Part shown: positions 10,401 through 21,611 of the stretch, piece after piece
Position numbering within the stretch: position 1 is the first letter of the stretch
Layout of the letters: each line of letters starts with the position of its first letter
Source of the DNA: Bacteroidales bacterium
Lineage (GTDB): Bacteria > Bacteroidota > Bacteroidia > Bacteroidales > JAAUTT01
Direction: 5' to 3'
Length of the DNA: 22,089 nucleotides
Assembly (NCBI GenBank): GCA_012031335.1
Contig: JAAUTT010000004.1
Coordinates: forward strand, 1 to 22,089
Position numbers and translations under genes: made by a program
Notes under the pieces: generated by a model
Databases searched by the model: none
What the model was told of the DNA's origin: nothing
The model's input: only the letters and a program-made list of their open reading frames with translations

Positions 10401-10997
10401 GTATGGTGATGATGGCAAAGAAGGCGATGCGGTTTTCCTTGGCAGCCGTTTGCCAAAATATACCTATACAATTCAGGGTGGCGCTTCATATAAAGGTTTC
10501 GACCTAGGATTTATCATGCAGGGTACAGGCGAAAAATATACCTATAGAGGAGGCTGGGAGTCCGATAATAACTGGGCTAATTTTGGAGCTCCTTACACAT
10601 GGCCATGGTTTCAACCTTTTCAATATTTTATGGGCAAAACCTTTACCGAAGGTGAAACAAACTACTATCCTGCAAATCTTAATGCTCAATATCCTCGCAT
10701 AACCCATGCGGATAATATTAAGGCCAATAATTACAGATGTTCGGATGTGTGGGTTGAAAACACCAGTTATTTACGCTTGAAAAACATTACACTCGGTTAC
10801 ACTTTACCCAAGGTTGTCCTGGAAAAACTGAAAATTGAAGGTCTGAGAGTTTATGTAAGTGGTCAGGACTTGTTTGAATTTGCCAAAGGTACCTGGGATG
10901 GAAACTTCGATCCGGAAGAAAGTGGTGTTGGAAGCACAAACGAGAAACAATATGCTTTTACAGAACCATCTCATTTGGTGTGGACATTAAGTTTTAA
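7484..10997 (+). CDS. susC: SusC-like TonB-dependent outer-membrane transporter with STN domain
   Basis: This TonB-dependent importer is about 1171 residues after repair, normal for a signalling SusC. Order: signal peptide (to about residue 43, SASLFSQ), STN signalling domain (about 45-115, LDISVKEMPVKNVLKLLESK), carboxypeptidase-like regulatory domain (ITGTITDISNGEPIIGANIV), plug with the SusC/RagA signature (DEVIVVGYGT, LNIRGFSS, ILIDGIPG, VLKDAAAAIYGARAADGV), then the 22-strand barrel. Four single-base errors split it. One A is missing in 7487-7493, which hides the true ATG at 7484. One extra G lies near 7757-7761, one base is missing near 10300-10305, and one T is missing near 10955-10959. 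The last repair gives the typical ending YRTISFGVDIKF and a stop at 10995-10997, rather than the apparent stop at 11017-11019. The STN domain and the sigma/FecR pair upstream indicate trans-envelope signalling: substrate binding controls expression. Confidence 0.93.
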
Positions 10998-11015
10998 TTC
11001 TAAAAAACTGATAAT

Positions 11016-12662
11016 ATGAAAAAAATAGTCTTTTTAATATATTCCTTGCTTTGACAGTTATGTTCTTCACGAGTTGTGATGAGGAAACTTAACCTGGCAC
11101 CCAAGTCAGACATTTCCGATCCAACATACTGGAAAAATGCCAGCGATTTTAAATTGGCAGCTAATTATTATTACAGCTATCTTGTTGGGTATACCTTCGA
11201 CGATAATAATTCAGATATAGCTTTCGATTTATCGCCGACTCAGCTTAGTAACGGTACTGCTGTTGCTCCGGCTTCGAGTTATGTAAACTGGGATCTTCAA
11301 TATAATGTGATCCGCAATTGCAATAAGTTGTTGGAAATGTCCGAAAAATACGCCAATAAAGATGACATAAAAATTTACATCGGGGAAGCAAAGTTCTTCA
11401 GAGCACTCAATTATTTCCATCTTTTCAGACAGTATGGCGGGGTACCCCTTGTGAAAACTGTGTTAGATGTAAATTCTCCGGAGTTATTTGATGAAAGGGC
11501 AACCCGTGAAGCAACCATCGACTTCATTTTACAGGATCTGGACGAGGCTATTGCCAATTTGCCTCTGAAAGGTGCTGCAGAAAGCGGACGGGCAACAAAG
11601 GGTGCTGCCCTGGCACTGAAAGCTCGTGCTTCATTGTTCGAAGGTACCTGGCGTAAATTCCACAACAGCGGTGATGCCAATGCCATGCTCGATAAAGCTA
11701 TTGCTGCCTCAGGAGAAGTAATTGCAAGTGGTAAATATTCACTTCACCCCGATTACAGAAGGTTATTCATAATGGCTGGTGATAACTCTGCTGAAGCTAT
11801 TTTTGATATTCGCCGTAAAGTGGGTGTTTGGGAACACGACTTTTCATCCTGGGTTGGATCCGGTCGCTATAATCCAACCCGTAAACTCGCCGAAATGTAT
11901 TTGAGTATTGATGGCTTACCAATTTCAAAATCACCACTTTATCAAGGTGAAGGGACTTATACTTCCGAATACCAGAATAGAGATGGTCGCATGACTCAAA
12001 CAATGATAACTCCTGGTATTAAAATTTTCCGGCCAATGGAACCTTCAGGCAATAACGAACAATGGCCTGCAAAAGGAAATAACCGTAATGTTATGTCGGG
12101 ATATATGATTTACAAATTTCTGGAAGAAAACCCTGCCGGACTCTCCTGGAGTACTGCTGATTTCGATTGGCATTACCTTCGGTATGGCGAGGTGTTGCTG
12201 ATATATGCCGAAGCTATTTTCGAACGAAACGGTAACATATCCGATACGGACCTTAATAAATCGATAAATGAGTTAAGAAAGCGTGCAGGTTTTGCCCCTG
12301 AGGCTTATCTGACAAATGATTTCGTAACAGCGAGTGGTCTTGATATGCGCACCGAAATTCGCCGCGAAAGAACAGTTGAGCTTGCTTTTGAAGGTTTCCG
12401 CCGCGACGATCTGAATCGATGGAAAACTGCCGAAATTGAACTTCCCAAAGCTGTAAGGAGTGTAAAAGTTATTGGAACCCAATGGGAAACATATCCACTC
12501 TTTGAGTTCGTAGTGAAAAATAATTTATATGATGCTGAAGGATATATTGTTCTTGAAAAAGCAGAAAACAGAACATTTGATCCGGCTAAACATTATCTCA
12601 TGCCATTACCGACAAAACAGGTGGCATTGAATCCGAAGCTGGCTCAGAACCCTAAATGGTAG
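11016..12662 (+). CDS. susD: SusD/RagB-like glycan-binding lipoprotein
   Basis: This surface lipoprotein captures glycan and forms the lid of the SusC transporter; it is about 548 residues, usual for the family. The start codon at 11016 lies 18 bases after the SusC stop. The first ~70 bases contain two compensating errors (a missing base near 11053-11058 and an extra A near 11090-11094). With these corrected, the start reads as a lipoprotein signal with lipobox FFTSC followed by DEELNLAPKSDISD. Family features: the TPR-like helices around AKFFRALNYFHLFRQYGGVP and ALALKARASLFEGTW, the ELRKRAGF segment, the RRERTVELAFEGFRRDDLNRW motif, and the ending ALNPKLAQNPKW. It pairs with the preceding SusC. 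It sits at the end of a transcription unit, because a strong terminator follows 28 bases after the stop. Confidence 0.93.
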
Positions 12663-12690
12663 ATTGGTGCAGGTGAGTAGTTAGTAGTCG

Positions 12691-12727
12691 AAAGGTGGGT
12701 TACTTTATGTACCCACCTTTCTTTTAT
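12691..12727 (+). terminator. Rho-independent terminator after susD
   Basis: AAAGGTGGGT (12691-12700) pairs perfectly with ACCCACCTTT (12711-12720) around a 10-base loop, and CTTTTATT follows. This is a strong intrinsic terminator that should reduce read-through from susCD into the enzyme genes. Confidence 0.8.
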
Positions 12728-12785
12728 TGTCGATAAATAGTAAAGAGAAGTAAATCTGAGACTGGTTAATATAGGTATACGAAAT

Positions 12786-15700
12786 ATGAAAAATCCTGCG
12801 TCTATTTTAATATTTTTTTTCCTGATAAGCATTCATCCTGTTTGCAAGGCCGAATTAATAAAAAGTTTTTACCAGAATGAAGATTCCCTGAAGAATCATC
12901 GGCTGGTAAAGGATAGTCTCGAACAGATTTTCACTAATCCTCCAGCTATTTTGCAACCATATGTTTGGTGGCATTGGATGGGACCCAATTTTTCGGAAGA
13001 GGGTATTACCAAAGATTTAGAAGCGATGAAGGATGCCGGTATTGGTGGTGCTACCATTTTCAACCTTACATCTGCTGTGCAGGAATCGCATGCCCCAACC
13101 TTAAATAACCCGTGGCCTGATAAAACTTACAGAGGCACCGAGTATTGGAAAGCAATTCGTTTTGCTGCTGCTGAAGCACAAAGATTGGGATTGGAAATCG
13201 GACTTCATAATACTGTTGGGTACTCAACAACCGGCGGTCCATGGATCGATGAAAAACGAAGTATGCAAAACTTGTATGGAGCGATACTGTTATTAACGGG
13301 AAAGAAAGGGGTTTTATGAAGCTTGAAGACTCCTGTATTGGTGGCCGATGAAGGGTGGGGGAAAACAGGCCGGAAAATATCTCTTTACCAGGATATTGCC
13401 GTATTGGCTGTTCCTGCCGATAAATCACTTATTGATACATCTGAGATTTTAAATGTTACAAGGTATTATATCCCAAAAAAGGATTAAAATGGAATCCGCG
13501 TCCCGGGAACTGGAAAATATACCGGATTGGTCATACTTCTACCGGCAGACCTCCCCATCCGGTTCCCGATGATGTAATAGGTCAAACACTCGAAGCTGAC
13601 AAAATGAGCGCCGAACAAAGCACCTTCCACTGGAATACGGTTATGGCTCCTGTTCAGCAGCATTTGAGCGAATATTTGGGTAAATCGTTCAAACATATGC
13701 TTATTGATAGCTACGAAGCAGGTTACCAAAGCTGGACACCTAACTTCCGATCTGAATTTCAAAAATTAAAAGGTTATGATCCGCTACCCTGGATTGTTTC
13801 TATGGGACAACCTGTTACCGGTGACGAAAATATCAAAAAACCACTAAGGGTAATTGTAAGTGACGAATTAACAAAAAGATTCGAATGGGATTATTACGAT
13901 GTTATTAACCATCTGTTTTTCGAAAATGGTTTTAACATCGGAAAGGAAATCCTTGCTAAAAATAAGCTTTCGCTCCAGTTCGAACCATATGGCGGACCTT
14001 TCAATACATCTCAGGGTGTAGCTTTGGCAGATCTGCCCATGGGTGAATTCTGGACATACAGCAGTGGTGAAATTAGCAGTATTATTCCTGCAACTGCCCG
14101 AAGTGCCGGTAAAAAAGTTGTAGGAGCCGAAGCATTTACAGGTTGGCCCACAAACAGCATGTATACAGAAGATCCTGCTTACCTTAAGAAAAGTGCTGAT
14201 GGCAGTTTTGCATCAGGTGTAAACCGCCTCATTTTGCATCATTGGGTACATCAACCTTTCGACGATAAATACCAGCCCGGTATGAGCATGGGGTGGTGGG
14301 GGAACACATTTCGGAAGAAATCAAACATGGTTTGAACCGGGAAAATCGTTTTTTAAATATTTGGGTCGCTGCCAGGCATTGCTTCAGCAGGGAGAGCAGG
14401 TAGCCGATTATCTTTGTTCGAAAATGGTAGGGTTCTCGGATGTAATCTCAAAAAATGAATTTTTATCGCTGAAAATTTCAGTTGAAGATAACCGAATCAT
14501 ACTTCCTTCAGGAAGAAATTATCCATTTATGGTTTTCAGCGACAGCCTTATGTTGCCTGAAGTTGCCATTAAAATCAAAGAACTGGTTGCATCCGGGGCC
14601 ATCATTGTAGCTCCCAAACCGTTGAGATCACATAGCCTGAAAAATTATCCGGAATGTGATATTATAATCAGGCAGATTGGTGAAGAAGTTTGGGGACAGA
14701 AAAACCATAACATTTACGGAAAAGGAAAAGTATTCACCAGCCTTAAAGATGCTGTAATTGCATCGGGTATTACACCCGATTATATTGTAAAAAAAGCGAT
14801 TTCTCCCGATAAAATAAAAGTAGTTCATCGAAGTTCGACAAAGGCTGATATTTATTTTGTGGCCAATACCTATGAAAAACCGCAACACGTAAGGTTATCA
14901 TTCCGCATTTCGGGTAAACAACCTGAAATATGGCAGGCTGAGGACGGATCTATTCATGAAGCCAATGTTTGGAATAATATTGCTGACCGCACTGAGGTAG
15001 ATCTCAACCTTAAAGGGTCACAATCTGTTTTTGTTGTATTCCGTAATCCGGTTAAAAAAATATGACCATCCGGTATCAGTTGAAATAAACGATACATTAA
15101 CCGAATGGAGTATTTTATCAGCAAATAAAGAAAAAACAATCATTGTTTCTTCAAAACCTGCAATGGCAAAGGTTGGTTATTCATCCGGCGAAGTTAAAAA
15201 TGTTCAGATTCCTTCAGGTTTTGTTAAAGAAATTTCCGGCAAATGGCATGTATCTTTTCGTCCAAAAGCAGATTCTTGTTTTGATATGGAATTCCCCGAA
15301 TTAATTGATTTTAGCAGGCATCCGGATAAAGCAGTGAATTATTTTGCAGGAACAGCTACTTATTCGTTGCAGTTTAATGTAGATAATGTTTCCTTAACAG
15401 ATTACAAACAGGTTGTTCTGGATCTTGGTGAACTAAATGATATTGCAGAAGTAAAATTAAATGGCAGGAATATCGGTGTAATCTGGTATCCTCCATATAA
15501 AACTGATGTTACAAATTTCATAAAACCAGGAGTTAATAACCTCGAAATAGCTGTTACCAATAACTGGGCAAACCGAATGATTGGCGATGAGCAGGAACCT
15601 GCCGACTTTGAATGGGGACTGGACAGAGGTAAGGAGTTTGGAAGAGCCATGCTGGCATATCCCTCCTGGTTTATTAATAATCAACCCAGACCTTCGAAAA

Positions 15701-15807
15701 GAAAAACTTTTTCGGTATGGTATTATTATCGCAATAATAGTGAACTTTTGCCTGCTGGTCTGGCCGGCCCTGTTCGTCTCTTATTTCTAAAAGGCCTGGA
15801 ACTTTAG
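12786..15807 (+). CDS. GH106-like alpha-L-rhamnosidase
   Basis: This secreted glycoside hydrolase is about 1007 residues after repair, close to the usual size of GH106 alpha-L-rhamnosidases. A signal peptide (to about KAELIK) precedes the family opening PYVWWHWMGPNFSEEGITKD and LEAMKDAGIGGATIFNL. Acidic motifs that could carry catalytic residues are IDSYEAGYQSWTPNF and VVGAEAFTGWP; HFGRNQTWFEPGKSFFKYLG follows after repair. The C-terminal ~150 residues form a GH2-type sugar-binding beta-sandwich (LNGRNIGVIWYPPY). It should release terminal alpha-L-rhamnose in the periplasm or at the cell surface. Six probable indels are seen: a missing G near 13274, two missing bases near 13313-13325 (probably T), a missing C near 13472, an extra G near 14295-14303 and an extra A in 15054-15060. 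GH29 begins 10 bases after its stop, so the two are probably co-transcribed. Confidence 0.8.
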
Positions 15808-15817
15808 AATTTTTAGC

Positions 15818-17353
15818 ATGAGAATTTATATATATTTAACTACCCTGTTGGTATTAGCTTTGGTTAAAGTTAGCAGGATAAATGCGCAGGAAGAATTCTC
15901 CGGGAATATGCTTATCATAACTCCTGATGTTCCCTTTGACACTGTTATTAAAAGATCGGCCCATGTAAAACCTTCTCCACGCCAGATAACATGGCAGGAA
16001 TATGAAATGACGGCTTTTATCCATTTTGGACTTAACACCTTTTATGGTAAGGAATGGGGCGAAAAGGATTACCTGGCATCTGTATTTAATCCTTCGATGT
16101 TAGATGCACGGCAAAGGCCAAAACGGCCAAAGAAGCCGGTGCTAAACTGTTAATTGTGGTGGCAAACATCACGATGGATTTTGTCTCTGGCCTTCAGCTT
16201 TTACCGATTTCTCGGTGAAAAATAGTCCATGGAAAAACGGAAATGGCGATGTGGTTGCCGAAGTGGCAGCTGCCTGTCGGGAATATGGCATTAAGCTTGG
16301 CATATATCTGTCTCCCTGGGATATCAACTCCCCGGTTTATGGTACAGATGAGTACAATGAATATTTTAAAAATCAGTTACGCGAGTTGCTAACCAATTAT
16401 GGGGATATTTATGAGGTTTGGTTTGATGGCGCCTGTGGTGAAGGGCCTAATGGGAAACGTCAGATTTATGATTGGAATGGCTATTATAAACTTATTCGCG
16501 AACTGGCTCCCCAGGCTGTTATTGCAGTTATGGGCCCTGATGTACGCTGGGTTGGCACTGAGTCTGGTTATGGGCGCGAAACAGAATGGAGCGTTGTTCC
16601 CATTTCAGCTAGTCTGACCGATGCTATTGCTTCAGCTTCTCAAAAGCAGTCAACTGATGGTGTATTTGTGCCACCCGATGATATGTATCAGCCTGATTTA
16701 GGAAGTCGCGATAAAATTAAAAATGCCAAAGGATTGATATGGTTCCCGTCGGAAGTAGACGTATCGGTTAGACCTGGCTGGTTTTATCACGAAAATGAAG
16801 ACTCGCTTGTTAAAACACCCGAAAAACTTGTGGATATTTACAACAGTTCAGTGGGCAGAAATTCTTCATTGCTGTTGAACTTTTCCCCTGATAAAAGAGG
16901 ACTGATCCATAATAACGACATTCGAAATGTGAGAGAGATGAGGCGAATTTTGGATAAAACGTTTGAAAAAAATATTGCAACAGAAGCAAAAATAAAAGTT
17001 TTATCAGAATCCGGAAATTTTGAGGTAAAATCAATAGTCGATGCTGATAACAGCACTTTTTGGACTCCTGGTCCAGGCATAACCACTGCCGAAGTACAGT
17101 TTAAATTCAAAAAAGAAGTGGAATTTAACCGTATTTTATTACAGGAAAATTACCGAAACGGTCAAAGGGTAGAAGCTTTTGAACTGGAAGCTTTTATAAA
17201 TGGGCAGTGGAAAAAATAGCCACAGGAACAACCATTGGATATAAACGAATATTGGTTTTGAACGATATAAAAGCCAAAAAAGTGAAATTGAAAATTTTGT
17301 CGTCTCGTGATTATCCTGAAATTTCAACGGTGGGACTATTTAAAGCACCATAA
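15818..17353 (+). CDS. GH29 alpha-L-fucosidase
   Basis: This secreted enzyme removes terminal alpha-L-fucose; it is about 512 residues after repair. A signal peptide (ending SRINAQ) is followed by the GH29 barrel: SPRQITWQEYEMTAFIHFG, the repaired KHHDGFCLWPS, YLSPWD, and EVWFDGACGEGPNG, whose Asp in WFDG is the expected nucleophile. The C-terminal ~100 residues look like a galactose-binding/discoidin module (VDADNSTFWTPGPG). Three missing bases break the frame: a G near 16117, an A near 16165 and an A in 17211-17216. The last extends the protein past an apparent stop at 17217-17219 to the TAA at 17351-17353. The residue after ARQ at the first break reads Arg here, where relatives often have Trp. 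It follows the GH106 gene by 10 bases. Confidence 0.9.
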
Positions 17354-17637
17354 AATGTCCATGATTAGAATGGTTACCTATCCATAAACACTTCATATTT
17401 CCTGTATTCAAAAAAATCTAAATATGAACTATTATTGATCTGCAAAACATTTAGTAAAAATGATAAAAGCCTTTTTATGTACTCCAGGTAGAAACTCATT
17501 GGTTAAACAATCCTAAAAGTATATTTTTCATGAAATTTCCTGATCCGAAATGATCGCCATTCATAATGAATAATTTATCAAGGACCAGCCTGATGGCAGG
17601 CAGGTTCTATACGACTTCTAAAATAAATTTTGTACAT
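17354..17637. other. Intergenic region before the GH92 gene
   Basis: About 284 bases separate the GH29 stop from the preferred GH92 start. I see no TAnnTTTG box and no strong hairpin. The gap suggests that GH92 and its downstream partner have their own promoter, possibly a sigma-dependent one that I cannot recognise by eye. Confidence 0.4.
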
Positions 17638-20015
17638 ATGAAGCTCATAATTAAAAATTTTTCTCTGATTTTCCTGGTTATAACTTTCATGTTATCGTCG
17701 TGTAACGACAACAATTCTTTGCTGGATTATGTAGATCCAAATCTTGGATCGGTGCACAGCCGGTGGTTTTTTTATACTCCGGGAGCTGTTCCCTTTGGTA
17801 TGGTAAAGCTGGCACCGTCAACCAATGGATATGGTAGTTTTGGAAGCTGGGGGCCATGTGGTTACGACGATCAACATACTTCAATCGAAGGTTTTGCGCA
17901 TTTCCATGAATTTCAAATAGGAGGCTATCTGGTAATGCCCACAACCGGAAAATTAAAAACCTTACCTGGCTCTCTGGCCCATCCTGATAGTGGGTTCAGA
18001 TCGAGATTCGACAAAAAGAGTGAAATAGCAACACCAGGGTATTATTCAGTAATGCTTAAAGATTATGATATCAAAGCCGAGCTTACAGCATCTGAAAGAG
18101 TAGGTTATCAGAGATATACATTTCCCGAATCAGCTGATGCACATATTTTATTCGACGTCGGCCATAAAATGGGAGAAAGCGGAGAAGTTATAAGAGCTGA
18201 AATTAAATACGAGGCAGACGGTCACCTCGAAGGTTTTATCGAAACATACCCCGAATATGCGAAATTCTGCGACCCCGGTAAGCATGTGAAAATGTATTTT
18301 TATACCTGGATCAATAAAAAACCCGAAAATACTGGGGCTTATATCAACGATTCAATCATTGCCGGAGTTACCGAATCAAAAGGGACTAATAACGGACTTT
18401 ACCTGACCTTTAATACGCAGCCCAACGAAGTTGTGGAATTGATTACCGGTGTATCTTATACAAGCATTCAAAATGCCAGATTAAATTTTGAAACTGAAAC
18501 AAAAATAAGTCTTTCGACATTGTTCGCTCCGATACCAGAAAAAAATGGCAGGATATGCTGGGTCGTATTCGTGTTACTGGAGGAACGGAAAATGATAAGG
18601 TGAAGTTTTATACAGGCCTTTATCATGCATTATTGGGCAGAGGAATTTCGAGCGATGTAAATGGCGAATATCCTTTAAATAACGGAGGTATTGGACAAAT
18701 TCCTGTTGGTAAGGATGGTAAACCAACACACAATCACCATAATACCGATGCAGTTTGGGGTGCATTCTGGAACCTTGGTCCTCTTTGGGCGCTGGCCTAT
18801 CCTGATGTGTATAGCAACATGGTAAAATCGGCTATTGATTTTTATTCCGAAACATCGTGGTTGCACGATGGAGAGGCTGCCGGCGTTTATACCAACGGAG
18901 TGCAAACTAACTTTACAGGCCTTATGATTGCTGCTGCTTATAATTGCGGAATACGGGATTTTGACATTCAACGGGGGTATGCTGCTGCTTTGAAAAATGA
19001 GTTGAGCGACTCTATAAGGCACCCGGGTATTGGACGATACGATAACGAATATTTTATCCGTATGGGTTATGTGCCCTTAAAAGATTATTTCTATCCGAAT
19101 GGCTGGCTGTTGAACTTTGGAGCTTCGCATACACTTGAATATAGCTTCGGTGCTTTTGCAGTTTCGCAAATGGCAAAAAGCATTGGATATGAAGATGATT
19201 ACCAAAAGCTTAAAAAATATTCGGATTCGTGGCAACTTTTATTCGATAGGGATTCAAAGTTTGTGCGACCCAAAGAGATGGATGGAACGTTTTTGAAGGA
19301 TTTTGACCCTATGAGAGCCTGGCATGGATTTCAGGAAGGAAATGCTTTTCAGTATACCTGGTATGTACCCCACGATGTTAAAAGCCTGATCCACGAAATG
19401 GGAAAAGAAGAGTTTAACCGACGCCTTGCTCTTACTTTTGAGGAATCGGCAAAAACAGGTTTTGGAGGAGGTAAGGATAGTATTGGAAGCTTTTCGGGTA
19501 TTGAAAAACTATACAACCATGGAAATCAACCATGTTTGCATAATCCCTGGCTTTTTAATTATTCGGGTAAGCCCTGGCTAACCCAGAAATGGGTAAATGC
19601 CATTTGCAATGAGTTTTACGGAACCGACGGTTTACATGGTTATGGATATGGGCAGGACGAGGATCAGGGGCAACTCGGGGCATGGTTCGTGCTGGCCGCT
19701 ATGGGCTTGTTCGATGTTCAGGGACATGCTGCTGCAAATCCTTCTTTTCAGTTAAGTAGTCCTTTGTTCGATAAAATTGAAATTGAGCTTCATCCTAAAT
19801 ACTATAATGGGAAAAAGATTGAAATTATTACCAGGAAAAAATCTCCTGAAAATATTTATATCCAATCGGCTTTACTAAATGGGGAAACCTTGGATAATTG
19901 CTGGTTTTACAGAAATGAATTAATAAAAGGTGGCAAACTCGAAATTGATTTGGGCCCGCAACCAAATCAAAACTGGGGAATAAAAAAAATGCCTCCTTCA
20001 ATGAGCGATAATTAA
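17638..20015 (+). CDS. GH92 alpha-mannosidase-like lipoprotein
   Basis: This GH92 family protein is about 792 residues after repair. I start it at the ATG at 17638, because this gives a lipoprotein signal with lipobox LSSC close to the start; an ATG at 17566 would add 24 residues ahead of it. The N-terminal beta-sandwich carries YVDPNLGSVHSRWFFYTPGA and IEGFAHFHEFQIGGY. The (alpha/alpha)6 domain carries HHNTDAVWGAFWNLGPLWAL, HNPWLFNYSGKPWLTQKWVN and GYGQDEDQGQLGAWFVLAAM. GH92 enzymes are calcium-dependent exo-alpha-mannosidases. The DED motif that supplies the base aspartates appears intact. The segment expected to hold the acid Glu reads HGNQPC, with Gln (codon 19527-19529), so activity on ordinary mannosides is uncertain. 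One A is missing in the A-run at 18501-18505. Confidence 0.88.
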
Positions 20016-20028
20016 AAAAAATAATGTT

Positions 20029-21300
20029 ATGAAAATATTTTGTTTACAGGCTATTTTAATGCTTTTATCACTATCGGGATTTGGACAAATAACTTCCAAA
20101 AGTCAATTTCGCGACCTTATGAATCAAAACGAGAGCTTTGCTTTTGTAAAGAAACATGCCCTGGAAGTTGTTGCAAAAGGATTGAATGCTGGCGATGGGT
20201 ATGGAGAGGTGTGGATACGCGACTTTAATACCTTTATAGAATTGGCGCTTGATACTGTTCCGGCTCCAAAAATCAAAGAAAACCTGCTCGTATTTTTTAA
20301 ATTACAGGGTTTGGATGGGAATATTCAGGATGGATTTATTCCAAAAAAATATGTTCAATCAGGAGGATACGATTATTTTTACTCCGATCTGGACACCTTA
20401 CATGCCGGTCATAAAAATACAGTTGAAACCGACCAGGAAACATCATTAGTACAAGCTGTTTATAAGTATATCAAATAAAACAAAAGATGCATCCATCCTT
20501 CATGAAAAATAGGAGGGGAAACGGTTGTTTCCCGGATGGCCAAAGCTATGAATTATTTACTCGACCATAGATACAGCTATCGGTATGGACTTATTTGGGG
20601 TGCTACTACCGTTGACTGGGGCGATGTTCAGCCGGAACATGACTGGGGCGTATACCTTACCAGCGATACTCATTATGCCATTGATATTTACGATAATGCT
20701 ATGTTTATCATTGCTCTCGATAATCTCATGGAAATGGCACCTTCTTATAAAGGTCAGTTTAAGCCTGTACGTGACCAGATAGCTAAAAATGCCCGCAAAT
20801 ATCTTTGGGATAATAAAAACCAGAAATTCATTCCTCATATTTATCTCAATGGTTCACCATTCCCATCCAATTGGGACGAAAACCAGGTTTATTATCACGG
20901 TGGAACAGCAGTTGCTATTGAGGCTGGACTTTTATCCCGCAGCGAAATAGAGCTGTCTCTGCAGAAAATGATTGCTAATGTTAAAGCCAGTGGCGCTGCC
21001 ACTATAGGTCTATCGATTTATCCTCCATATCCTTTGGGCTTTTTCAAAGGGAAAAGTATGTATCCTTATGGTTACCAGAATGGTGGTGATTGGACCTGGT
21101 TTGGCGGACGAATGATTCAACAGCTTATTCGATATAACTTTTTGAATGAAGCCTATACACAGATGCTTCCAATGGTAGAAAGAGTAAAGGCCAATAATGG
21201 GTTTTTCGAATGGTACACTGAAAAAAACGAACCGAAAGGTTCGGGTACTTTCAGAGGAGAAGCGGGTGTGCTTTATAAAGCAATGATGATGCTAGAATAG
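20029..21300 (+). CDS. Secreted six-hairpin (alpha/alpha)6-barrel glycosidase, family uncertain
   Basis: This exported protein of about 424 residues after repair begins 13 bases after GH92 and is probably co-transcribed with it. A signal peptide (ending LSGFGQ) is followed by motifs typical of six-hairpin glycosidases: GYGEVWIRDFNTFIELAL, GNIQDGFIPKKY, ETDQETSLVQAVYKYI, AIDIYDNAMFI, PYGYQNGGDWTWFGG and FRGEAGVLYKAMMMLE. These resemble glycogen-debranching/GH63-like proteins in general form, but I cannot place it in a numbered family. The conserved WIRD and the Glu-rich C-terminal stretch are candidate active-site regions. Two breaks lie at 20473-20480 (two bases missing or one extra) and 20504-20511 (one A missing); repair joins the halves through KTKDASILHEK and GGETVVSRM. 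The location suggests it acts before or after GH92 on the same glycan. Confidence 0.7.
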
Positions 21301-21477
21301 TGATCATATCTTTAACTGGTAGGGATTTTTATCCGGTACATCGGTAGTTATTGAGGGATTGTCGATGTATTTACTTGTTTGGTATAAAATATACCTGTTC
21401 AGTTATTTGTGGCTTTAAAATTGTAGATAGAGCCATTAGTTTAGGTTTATAGATTTAAGATAATCTTATTCATATAT

Positions 21478-21506
21478 CAAGGGCTCTCTGTGAAGAAAGC
21501 CCTTGT
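21478..21506 (+). terminator. Terminator-like hairpin at the end of the PUL
   Basis: CAAGGGCT (21478-21485) pairs with AGCCCTTG (21498-21505). After one mismatch, TCT (21487-21489) pairs with AGA (21494-21496) around a GTGA loop. A moderately T-rich stretch follows. It lies about 180 bases after the stop of the six-hairpin gene and probably ends the PUL transcript. Confidence 0.6.
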
Positions 21507-21530
21507 ATGCTTTATATCAAATATAATTTT

Positions 21531-21538
21531 TAGATTTG
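21531..21538 (+). promoter_or_regulatory. Possible -7 box for the edge lipoprotein gene
   Basis: TAGATTTG matches the Bacteroidota -7 consensus TAnnTTTG exactly, 73 bases before the ATG at 21612. No good TTTG lies at the expected distance upstream, so this is a weak call. Confidence 0.3.
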
Positions 21539-21611
21539 TATCTTATCAACATAATACCAACGCCTTTCCGATTACTTAAAAAGATATGTAATTAACTTAT
21601 TTCTCCCGGAT

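Larger units (their letters stand above)
21301..21611. other. Intergenic region after the PUL
   Basis: These 311 bases hold the hairpin at 21478-21505 and a possible -7 box at 21531-21538. The first ~170 bases are AT-rich, and I see no supportable gene or repeat in them. Confidence 0.5.

Noticed and set aside
7484..11019. Two or three separate genes (short secreted protein, truncated SusC, C-terminal fragment)
   Set aside because: The pieces are consecutive domains of one SusC in order, with joins that need only one base each. A single transporter with STN domain explains all of them.
10995..11019. SusC C-terminus ending at the stop at 11017-11019
   Set aside because: That frame ends in NSKKLII, unlike the family. 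One missing T upstream gives YRTISFGVDIKF and a stop at 10995-10997, the usual SusC ending.
380..11650. Many GGTACC palindromes across the window
   Set aside because: They fall inside coding sequence at codons such as Gly-Thr and Trp-Tyr, with no regular spacing. I see only lack of avoidance, not a functional repeat.
12786..15807. GH106 gene as a decayed pseudogene
   Set aside because: Despite several frame breaks, conserved motifs are intact throughout and the breaks resemble those in every other gene here. Sequencing error is simpler.
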